In this document: positions 41,563-48,951 of the stretch, one piece after another | Position numbering within the stretch: position 1 is the stretch's first letter | Layout: the number at the start of each line of letters is the position of its first letter | Assembly: GCA_003345555.1 (NCBI GenBank) | Contig: PRDJ01000041.1 | Coordinates: 34,038 to 98,037, forward strand | DNA from: Candidatus Thorarchaeota archaeon | GTDB lineage: Archaea; Asgardarchaeota; Thorarchaeia; Thorarchaeales; Thorarchaeaceae | Direction of reading: 5' to 3' | DNA: 64,000 nucleotides | Program-made: the position numbers and the translations under genes | The notes under the pieces: generated by a model | Databases searched by the model: none | The model's input: the letters and a program-made list of their open reading frames with translations, nothing else | What the model was told of the DNA's origin: nothing

Positions 41563-42237
41563 ATGGAAGCACATGACATAGAAGGCCAACTGGTGAGGTG
41601 CCCCAGCTGTGGAGCGACGTATTCTTACCGCAGCGACAAGATCGCCACGGACGGTACCGTTCAGTGCCAGAACTGTGCAAAGTGGCTCTTTGTCCCCTCG
41701 AAGCTCGAACAGGACAAGGGTGCATCAGTTAGTGTTTCAGCTGAGAAAGAGGCCTCTGCGCGGATACGGAGAAGCAGGCCAATAAGAGACTTTCATATCA
41801 AGAGAGACCTGCCGACTGCATTGTACCATGGACTCTATCTGTCTCTGACCATCATCGCGTCATTCTGGATTTGGATCTACGTGAACTATTTCGCCGAGTC
41901 ATTAGGAGGCATCAACGGGTTCTATGTCGGTCTCGCAGTCATTTCATTTGGCATTGTCGAAGTGGCTGGATACGTGAATGTGTTTCTTGTTCAGAACCTG
42001 TGGGAGGTCTATTGCAGAAGAGACTGGCCGGCAGTGCTCACTCACGGCGGCATCCTGACTCTGTTGCTTATCGCGATCATCTATCCGGGAACATACATTC
42101 TGCAATTCGTGAGCGCCCAGTCAATGAATATCCTTGTTCCAGTGGTCGGAGGAATGGCACTTCTGTACTGGGTCGCGATTGGGCTCATTGGCAGGTTTGT
42201 AGCGTACCCATTTGTCGCAGACAAACCTGAAGCATGA
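41563..42237 (+). CDS. Zinc-ribbon plus four-span membrane protein
   Basis: About 224 residues. A zinc ribbon lies near the N-terminus (CPSC...CQNC, about residues 13-39), followed by a Lys/Ser-rich linker and a basic segment (RIRRSRPIRDFHIKRDLPTALYH). Four membrane spans fill the rest (about residues 90-108, 117-140, 155-175 and 185-208). ATG 41563 is chosen for its GGGAGGCG ribosome site (41549-41556); an earlier start at 41422 would add 47 residues of poor quality. Asgard genomes contain many zinc-ribbon/membrane fusions; function unknown. Confidence 0.72.
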   Translation: MEAHDIEGQLVRCPSCGATYSYRSDKIATDGTVQCQNCAKWLFVPSKLEQDKGASVSVSAEKEASARIRRSRPIRDFHIKRDLPTALYHGLYLSLTIIASFWIWIYVNYFAESLGGINGFYVGLAVISFGIVEVAGYVNVFLVQNLWEVYCRRDWPAVLTHGGILTLLLIAIIYPGTYILQFVSAQSMNILVPVVGGMALLYWVAIGLIGRFVAYPFVADKPEA

Positions 42238-42330
42238 GCATACCTCTCTGTCGATGGGTTCTGACTCAAAGTTCAGGACTGAACGCCCCGGTTATCCCCC
42301 CCGCCGTTCGACAACATCATTGCATGGCAC

Positions 42331-42340
42331 GATATATGGG
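42331..42340 (+). promoter_or_regulatory. TATA-like element before the surface-protein gene
   Basis: gatatatggg, about 105 bases before the ATG; it fits an archaeal TATA box with a long leader. Confidence 0.35.
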
Positions 42341-42444
42341 CTTCTTCAAGCACCTAGATAGAGGCTGAACTTTCCTTCATCATCCGTGCACAATTGGTTG
42401 ATAACCTTCCAGAGACTAGTGCCACCCAGAGGTGAGAATGTGCC

Positions 42445-44748
42445 ATGAGGCACATTGGCAGGAAGATTCTCCCAGGGTTATTGGTGCCGCTCTTCCTCAT
42501 TCTGGGGTCTTTTGTGGCTCCAGGAGCGGCGCTTCAGGCCAGTTCAATAATTGAGGAATATAACCAGGCCATAGCGCCCGGACCTAATAATCATACATAC
42601 ATATTCAGCAAACCAGACCCGATCGATTTTGCGTCCTCGAGCAGGATGTACGTAAATGAAGACCTAGACTATTTTGTCTACTCATATGATACCACGGGAT
42701 GGACTAGGTCGGCCAGCTCATTGACTGCTCCCAGCAGTCCGCAGTTCGACTGGCAAGATTATTCTGAATGGACCAACGGCGCGTTTGGCAACCCGGCAAC
42801 GATGCCACTCTTCTTCGACTTCATTGGCAGCGACGGAAGTGGTGCTGTCATCAACACAACCTTAGAGCGAAGATCTTTCGTTCTGACTATTAACCAGCAC
42901 ACGCCCATTGTCATGGATGGCGGCTTTGTCTCTTATGGGGCTCTGGCGATAAGCGGTCAGGAGTTCGTGAACCTGATAGTCAACTGTCGCCAAGATGTCG
43001 TGTCATGGGGTGCAGTGGTTGCCGACCCAGTTGGCAGGCTTGTGAACTCCGTTAGCGGTACTGGAGGCGACATACTCGTAGTCCCGTTCAGGCCCGCAAT
43101 GGCTGGCAACTACATCGTAGTGCTCCGAGCGGATAATGCACCGGGTACTTCCGCACTCTTTGATCTGTACCCTATTGCGGCGTCGGTCACAACAATCCCC
43201 TTTGGGGAAGTAATACAGGGAACACTTCCGACTGGCGAACTCATTGTCAGTAGTTCGGGCAGCTTAGTGCACCAAGAGATGGCACCCACCGTGAACACCT
43301 ACAAGGTGACGTCTCCGGACAATCTGGCATCGGTGACATATGCGTTCAACTACCCTGAAGTGTCGACCGGCGTTCCACAAATAACCGGCATTCAGTTTAC
43401 GAGGGATGCATATGAGTACGACACCAACGGCGGGATTCAGTACGTGCGTGGTTCCATCTCCCCGAATACTGCGGAGTTCTTCTATACAGGAGGACCCCTC
43501 TATGTGACAGTCTACGGTGGAGATAACGTTGAGTACACTCTCTACCATAAGGACAACGGTGCCGCGAACCTGCCGTTGAATAAAGAATTCCTACTCGAGA
43601 ATGAATACGGTGTTACAATTCAGAAAGCCTACCGACTGCATGCGGAGCAGGACTCGCTCTTGAAGGCCAACTCCACTGGCGTTGGAGCTGACTATGATAT
43701 CTCGGTGCTTGGAGTCAACGAGGATGGGTTCTTCAAGACTCAGACCATAACGGACGGTGCTACAATTGAAGGGTCTACGGCATACTTCCTCCGAGCAGGG
43801 GACTACGTAGTAGTGATTAACATTGCTTCTACTACATCAGAGTACATTGAGTTCAGTCTCGGCGAGATAGTCGCTGATAGCTTGACGGCCGACTTGATGC
43901 GTCTTGGAGGCTTTAGGGTCCCAACAAACCCGTGTGAGCTCTACAACCTGACGCTACACCTCGACACTCTCGACAACATCACGGTGACTGTCCAGATTGC
44001 GGCCTACACCAAATTCTACCAGTCTGTTTGGAGTACAAGTCTCACTCTTGCTAACCGATGGGACGGAACCCACTGGGTGCCACACCCGACCTATAACAAT
44101 TGGTCGACATTTCTCCCGGGTCGCACCTGGTCAGAGGGCTATTCCTACTTGACCATATCCTTCCGCGTGTACAACAACACGGGAGCACTGGCTGAGTATG
44201 CTAATCACCCAGTGAGGTTCACCGTCGATTGGAACGAGTACACCAATGAATGGTATGACGGACACGCAACGATGGACATCAGAAGTGCAGCGGCCATAAG
44301 CAATCTGACTCTAGAGTATCCAGGTACGAGCCCTAACTACATCGCACTAAGACTAGACACGACGGCCGGGACATGGTACAACGTCTCAGTGAGGACAGCC
44401 GATGTGTCATCATTCACGGCTATTCTCTACAGCCTCTATGATTCTAGGACCCATTCTACCCCTTGGGCGGACCTTGATGACGATCTAGTGGGTTCAATAC
44501 CCTACCTGTCATTCCAGTTTGGGGCTATCTCCGAGTATGCGATTCTCCATATCCAGTTGGGGCGGACACTAGCAGCAACAGGGTTCCTCTGGATTGAGAT
44601 AACTCCACTAGAGAGTCACACACTGGGCTGGCTACCGCCTCTGAGTGCACCTGGACCGAACATCCTAGCAATGCTAGCATTGCCAGTTTCATTGGGTGCC
44701 ATTGCCGTTGTGGCCATATACGTCGTTTACGTCAAGAAGATAAAGTAG
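42445..44748 (+). CDS. Large secreted surface protein with C-terminal membrane anchor
   Basis: 767 residues. It has an N-terminal signal peptide (ILPGLLVPLFLILGSFVAPGAA), a long body rich in Thr, Ser, Tyr, Asp and Asn with several N-glycosylation-like sites (for example NHT, NTT, NST, NLT), and at the C-terminus a span (ILAMLALPVSLGAIAVVAIYVVYV) ending in KKIK. It is therefore a type I anchored surface protein. The body seems to contain repeated strand-rich units (YTLYHKDN- and YVVVIN-like ends), which resemble pre-peptidase-type beta-sandwiches, but I cannot name a domain with confidence. A strong terminator hairpin follows 17 bases after the stop. Confidence 0.75.
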   Translation: MRHIGRKILPGLLVPLFLILGSFVAPGAALQASSIIEEYNQAIAPGPNNHTYIFSKPDPIDFASSSRMYVNEDLDYFVYSYDTTGWTRSASSLTAPSSPQFDWQDYSEWTNGAFGNPATMPLFFDFIGSDGSGAVINTTLERRSFVLTINQHTPIVMDGGFVSYGALAISGQEFVNLIVNCRQDVVSWGAVVADPVGRLVNSVSGTGGDILVVPFRPAMAGNYIVVLRADNAPGTSALFDLYPIAASVTTIPFGEVIQGTLPTGELIVSSSGSLVHQEMAPTVNTYKVTSPDNLASVTYAFNYPEVSTGVPQITGIQFTRDAYEYDTNGGIQYVRGSISPNTAEFFYTGGPLYVTVYGGDNVEYTLYHKDNGAANLPLNKEFLLENEYGVTIQKAYRLHAEQDSLLKANSTGVGADYDISVLGVNEDGFFKTQTITDGATIEGSTAYFLRAGDYVVVINIASTTSEYIEFSLGEIVADSLTADLMRLGGFRVPTNPCELYNLTLHLDTLDNITVTVQIAAYTKFYQSVWSTSLTLANRWDGTHWVPHPTYNNWSTFLPGRTWSEGYSYLTISFRVYNNTGALAEYANHPVRFTVDWNEYTNEWYDGHATMDIRSAAAISNLTLEYPGTSPNYIALRLDTTAGTWYNVSVRTADVSSFTAILYSLYDSRTHSTPWADLDDDLVGSIPYLSFQFGAISEYAILHIQLGRTLAATGFLWIEITPLESHTLGWLPPLSAPGPNILAMLALPVSLGAIAVVAIYVVYVKKIK

Positions 44749-44764
44749 GTCTAGAGCCCACTTT

Positions 44765-44798
44765 CGACCCGAGTGATCTCGGGTCGCTTCTTTTTTTC
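44765..44798 (+). terminator. Perfect hairpin plus T-run terminator
   Basis: cgacccgag (44765-44773) pairs perfectly with ctcgggtcg (44778-44786) around loop tgat, followed by cttcttttttt. It is the most textbook-like intrinsic terminator in the window, which is unusual for an archaeon, where T tracts usually suffice. Confidence 0.8.
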
Positions 44799-44966
44799 CC
44801 GGATTTTCTTCACTCGACTTTGTAACAAGACTGACCAATGCCTGAGACTGTGGAGAAGCGCCGGTCTCCTTTTCAGATTCATGTCTTCGGCCCAGTCAGG
44901 ACCAGGACTGAGAATGATTGCTCAATTGTGGATGAGTGAACAATGATGAACGGAAGCGCACCGAAT

Positions 44967-45581
44967 CTATGCCTTGCTTTCATTCTTGAGAGGAAGCTTA
45001 GGCTCCTGAACCAGTCTCATCCTATCATCCATCTCAATCATCAGGCGGGTCAGTTTTGTAAATGCTTCGCGGATGTTCTGACCCGTCACAGCGGATGTCT
45101 CCTCGAAAACCACGGGGACTGTGAGCTTCTCACTGAAGAATTGGGCGAACTTGTGGCCCTCATCATTTGTTACATTCTTCTCGAAGGGATTATCCTGTCT
45201 CAAATCTGTCTTGTTTGCCAACACCGCCGTTGGCGGAAGCTTGCCCATGTACTTGTACGCCTCCACAAGCCATTTCGAGGCGTTATCAAAGCTTTCGCGG
45301 TCAACCACAGAGTACACCAAGATTATGCCGCTGGAGCCAACGTAGTAGTGTCGCCGCACCTTCTCGAATGTGGGTTGACCTGCCAAGTCCCATATAATGA
45401 GACGAATGTTAACGCCATCGAGGTCAAAACGTGTCTGGGCAAAATCGACTCCGATGGTTGGCATGTGACTTGTGATAAAACCCTCCCCAAGATACACCCT
45501 ACGCAAGCTCGTTTTTCCTACCGCCCCGTCGCCAATTAGGACTACCTTGAATGTTCTATTGCCTGCGGCTTCGAATGTCAA
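44967..45581 (-). CDS. Rab/Ras-type small GTPase
   Basis: About 204 residues of a eukaryote-like small GTP-binding protein. The G1 loop is GDGAVGKTS, the switch-I Thr is in MPTIGVDF, G3 is WDLAGQ (with the Gln of switch II), G4 is NKTD and G5 is ETSA. The body is full length with a C-terminal helix and no prenylation motif. I prefer the TTG at 45581: AAGGAG (45592-45597) lies 10 bases upstream and a TATA-like element lies just before it. The TTG/ATG at 45650/45647 would add 23 residues. Such GTPases are numerous in Asgard archaea and may control membranes or cytoskeleton; effectors are unknown. Confidence 0.93.
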   Translation of the reverse strand: MTFEAAGNRTFKVVLIGDGAVGKTSLRRVYLGEGFITSHMPTIGVDFAQTRFDLDGVNIRLIIWDLAGQPTFEKVRRHYYVGSSGIILVYSVVDRESFDNASKWLVEAYKYMGKLPPTAVLANKTDLRQDNPFEKNVTNDEGHKFAQFFSEKLTVPVVFEETSAVTGQNIREAFTKLTRLMIEMDDRMRLVQEPKLPLKNESKA

Positions 45582-45622
45582 GGGGGAGCGTCTCCTTAGG
45601 CTCTGTGGTGTACTCGTACATT

Positions 45623-45633
45623 CCTTATTAGAG
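45623..45633 (-). promoter_or_regulatory. TATA-like element of the small GTPase gene
   Basis: The minus strand reads ctctaataagg. It predicts transcription from about 45600, just upstream of AAGGAG and the TTG start, which supports the shorter form of the protein. Confidence 0.5.
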
Positions 45634-45825
45634 CTCTCGTATGACATCAAAGGGACCGGCTACGTGAATGCCAGTCCAGTTCGACCACTCTGATCACAAA
45701 ACGTCCTATATTCCCATTTCTGCTTTGAACCAATCCTTCATAGGTCACCTTTGGATGCTCGTAACGCGGGACGCCATTCACCTGTCAATCGTGGGATTGA
45801 ACCGACCGATACTGAGGAAAGAACA

Positions 45826-46767
45826 GTGTCTCTCGAGTCATCATCGACACTGCAGAACCAAGGGATATCTGAACCTTACTTCAGATTCAGGACGGTGTCT
45901 GTCAAGCATTTGTGTGAGCTGCAGCATCATATCGACATTCTGCGCCGCGATGGCCTCTTGAGCAACAATGAAACCTTCAGGAGCTACATTGACGGCAAGA
46001 GATTCGCAGTGCCCGAGTCGTTTCCTGACGCATGCTTCGTAATAATCATGGCCGTATTCGCGCCCTTGGCACTGGTCGGCTTCCATTACAAGGGAAAACG
46101 ATTCGAGCTCATGCTGCCCCCCAATTACTACGACGATGGGATTTCGCAAGAGCAGCTGCAGAACATGGTTTCAAACAGAATCATTCGAGAGCAAGGCCAC
46201 CGAATCGAGAGGGCTAGCAGGAACCTTCTGGTCAAGACGCTTGCAGCAAGAAGCGGTCTCGGTAAGTACGGCAGGAATAACCTGTGCTATGTTGATGGGA
46301 TGGGCAGCCTCTTGACGCTCCATGCGTTCTTCACTGACTACGCTTTCGAGCATGACGATTGGACAGACATGCGGATGATGGATGCGTGTAAGAAGTGCAG
46401 GATCTGCATGAAGGAGTGTCCGAATGGGTGCATAACGGAGCAGAAGTTTGTCATCAATGTCGACAAATGCCTGCCCTTGTACAATGAGGTGGAAGGGCAG
46501 TTCCCGGAGTGGATGCCAGCCAGTGCTCACAATGCCCTGATGGGCTGTATGAGGTGCCAGCTCAAGTGTCCGGCCAATCGCGATGCACTCAAGAGCAGCG
46601 TGCGGTTTGAAGATATCACTGAAGAAGAAACAGCGGCAATCCTAGAAGGGACAGTGGACGAGAGGCTCCTTCGGAGCCTGTCTGAGAAGCTCAGAGGCTT
46701 CTCTCCCACTACTTCGCTGGGGGAATTCCCGGTGTTGACGAGGAATCTGAGGGCACTGATAATGTGA
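45826..46767 (+). CDS. QueG-like dicluster Fe-S protein (epoxyqueuosine-reductase/reductive-dehalogenase-like)
   Basis: About 313 residues. The segment TLAARSGLGKYGRNNLCYVDGMGSLLTL (about residues 140-167) matches the conserved 'RAGLGW.GKN..L....GS.l' region of QueG and related cobalamin-dependent Fe-S reductases. Two ferredoxin motifs follow: CKKCRICMKECPNGC and CMRCQLKCP. The N-terminal region is short (about 130 residues) compared with QueG. It may be a B12-dependent reductase or an electron-transfer relative. Start GTG 45826 is supported by GAGGA (45814-45818, 7-base spacing); TTG 45751 would add 25 residues. Confidence 0.75.
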   Translation: MSLESSSTLQNQGISEPYFRFRTVSVKHLCELQHHIDILRRDGLLSNNETFRSYIDGKRFAVPESFPDACFVIIMAVFAPLALVGFHYKGKRFELMLPPNYYDDGISQEQLQNMVSNRIIREQGHRIERASRNLLVKTLAARSGLGKYGRNNLCYVDGMGSLLTLHAFFTDYAFEHDDWTDMRMMDACKKCRICMKECPNGCITEQKFVINVDKCLPLYNEVEGQFPEWMPASAHNALMGCMRCQLKCPANRDALKSSVRFEDITEEETAAILEGTVDERLLRSLSEKLRGFSPTTSLGEFPVLTRNLRALIM

Positions 46768-46968
46768 TAACCTACGGGCGCGCGACACCGTTTTCCACTA
46801 ACCATACTTTCGACCATCTCTCCCAGATTCGCGAGTACAAAAGAACAGACACGCTGTGACAGAAATGCCCTAGCAAGGGTCTGCCGCTCGACTCCCATCA
46901 GCGTGTGGCAGGTACCGTAAGCCTTACTTGTCGTTAGGCATGCGTTGCGCTGGTCGAGGCTCGAGCAG

Positions 46969-48948
46969 ATGGCAGGTTTCAAGCTGGTTGCCCCGTTCAA
47001 ACTCACAGGAGATCAGCCCGACGCGGTGCAGAAGCTCGTGGAGGGCCTGAACAGTGGGCTTCAGCAACAAACTCTGCTCGGAGTCACTGGATCCGGTAAG
47101 ACCTTCGTGATGGCCAATGTCATAGCTCACTACCAGAAGCCGACCATCGTCATCTCTCACAACAAGATACTTGCGGCACAGCTCGCCGCTGAGTATCGAC
47201 AGTTCTTCCCCGAGGATGCGGTGGAATACTTCGTCTCATACTATGACTATTACCAGCCAGAGGCATATGTCCCGACTAAGGACATGTACATTGAGAAGGA
47301 GACAGACATCAACGAAGAAATCGAGAAGCTTCGTAATTCCACGACTCGTTCTCTCAAGACCCGCAATGATGTTGTAGTCGTAGCTTCTGTGTCCTGTATC
47401 TACAACCTCGGCGACCCTAGGGAGTATGATGAGCTAGCTCTGACGCTAGAGGTGGGTCAGGAGATCGAGAGGCGTACGCTGCTCGAGAAACTGATATCGA
47501 TGCAATACGAGCGCAACGATATGGAACTCAAGGCGGGCATCTTCCGCGTTCGCGGCGATGTAATTGATATTCATCCCGGTTACGAGTCAGAGACAGTAAG
47601 GCTCCAACTCGATGGCGACAGAATAGACCGAATCTCTATAGTTGACTCTCTGACATCCCATCGGATATTCGAGGAGCGTGGCATAGATATCTGGCCTGCG
47701 AAGCATCACGTTGCACGCCATGAGAAGACCTTGGCCGCCCTCGACTCGATTAAGGCAGAGATGGAGCAACGCGTTGAGTGGTTCAAGAAGCAGGGGAAGG
47801 TTGTCGAGGCAGACCGCCTCCGCCGAAGGACACTCTATGACATCGAGATGCTCCGACAGACCGGGTCTTGCGAAGGTGTTGAGAACTACTCCCGACACAT
47901 AGATGCCAGAAAGCAGGGTGAAAAGCCCTACTGTCTCCTCGATTACTTCCCAGAGGACTTCCTGATGATCATCGATGAAAGCCATATGACCATTCCGCAA
48001 CTTGAGGGGATGTATCACGGTGACATATCGCGTAAGCAGAGCCTTGTCGACTATGGTTTTCGGCTACCCTCTGCGTTTGACAATCGTCCATTGAAGTTCG
48101 ACGAGTTCAAGGGTTACATGAAACACGTAATCTGCACGAGCGCAACACCGGGACCATACGAAAGAAAGTCAAGCAATCAGATTGTCGAACTGCTCCTGAG
48201 ACCGACTGGTCTCATTGATCCGGAGATAACAGTAAAGCCCGTTGAGAATCAGGTCGACGATTTGTTGGCTGAGATAGGGAAAACAACGGCGAGACATGAG
48301 AGAGTGCTAGTGACAACGCTCACGAAGAAGACCGCGGAGATGCTTTCTGAGTATCTTGTGGAATCAGGCGTCAAGGCTAGGTACCTCCACTCTGACATTA
48401 AGACAGTCGAGCGCATAGAAATCATCCGTGACTTGCGTCTCGGCAGGTTCGACGTGCTCGTGGGCATCAACCTGCTAAGGGAAGGACTCGACCTCCCAGA
48501 AGTCTCTCTTGTGGCCATTCTTGATGCCGACAAGGAGGGTTTTCTGAGAAGTGAGTGGGCACTCATCCAGACAATGGGGCGTGCTGCAAGGAATGTCAAT
48601 GGCCGGGTCATACTCTACGGGGATCACATCTCGGCTGCCATGCAAGCCGCCATAAACGAGACCAACCGACGCAGGGAGTACCAGCTGCGATACAACGAGC
48701 AACACGGTATCACGCCCAAGACCATAGTGAAATCAGTATACGATATTGCCGAGCGCATCCCATCGAAGAAGAAACCCGAGCAGGCGAAGATAGCTGACTT
48801 CGATTTCGTGGATATTGAAAGCATCACAGAGTTGATTGTCAATCTTGAGGAAGATATGAAGGAAGCAGCAAGGAACCTTGAGTTTGAACGAGCGGCGGAA
48901 CTGCGAGACCAGATTCGTGAACTGCAGTCGAAGATTGAAGGGCGGTAG
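46969..48948 (+). CDS. uvrB: Excinuclease ABC subunit UvrB
   Basis: The DNA-damage-verifying helicase-like subunit of nucleotide excision repair, about 659 residues. Key marks are Walker A GVTGSGKT, the beta-hairpin [24 protein letters not shown] that probes the strand, the DEAD-like DESH in [12 protein letters not shown], helicase motifs ([37 protein letters not shown]) and the C-terminal UVR motif [17 protein letters not shown] that meets UvrC. ATG 46969 gives the normal N-terminus [20 protein letters not shown]. It ends 3 bases before uvrA. Confidence 0.97.
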   Translation: MAGFKLVAPFKLTGDQPDAVQKLVEGLNSGLQQQTLLGVTGSGKTFVMANVIAHYQKPTIVISHNKILAAQLAAEYRQFFPEDAVEYFVSYYDYYQPEAYVPTKDMYIEKETDINEEIEKLRNSTTRSLKTRNDVVVVASVSCIYNLGDPREYDELALTLEVGQEIERRTLLEKLISMQYERNDMELKAGIFRVRGDVIDIHPGYESETVRLQLDGDRIDRISIVDSLTSHRIFEERGIDIWPAKHHVARHEKTLAALDSIKAEMEQRVEWFKKQGKVVEADRLRRRTLYDIEMLRQTGSCEGVENYSRHIDARKQGEKPYCLLDYFPEDFLMIIDESHMTIPQLEGMYHGDISRKQSLVDYGFRLPSAFDNRPLKFDEFKGYMKHVICTSATPGPYERKSSNQIVELLLRPTGLIDPEITVKPVENQVDDLLAEIGKTTARHERVLVTTLTKKTAEMLSEYLVESGVKARYLHSDIKTVERIEIIRDLRLGRFDVLVGINLLREGLDLPEVSLVAILDADKEGFLRSEWALIQTMGRAARNVNGRVILYGDHISAAMQAAINETNRRREYQLRYNEQHGITPKTIVKSVYDIAERIPSKKKPEQAKIADFDFVDIESITELIVNLEEDMKEAARNLEFERAAELRDQIRELQSKIEGR

Positions 48949-48951
48949 TGT

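Noticed and set aside
44943..45539. 198-codon plus-strand frame overlapping the small GTPase
   Set aside because: Fully antisense to a GTPase with all G motifs intact; the frame has no recognisable motifs and starts in the intergenic tail.
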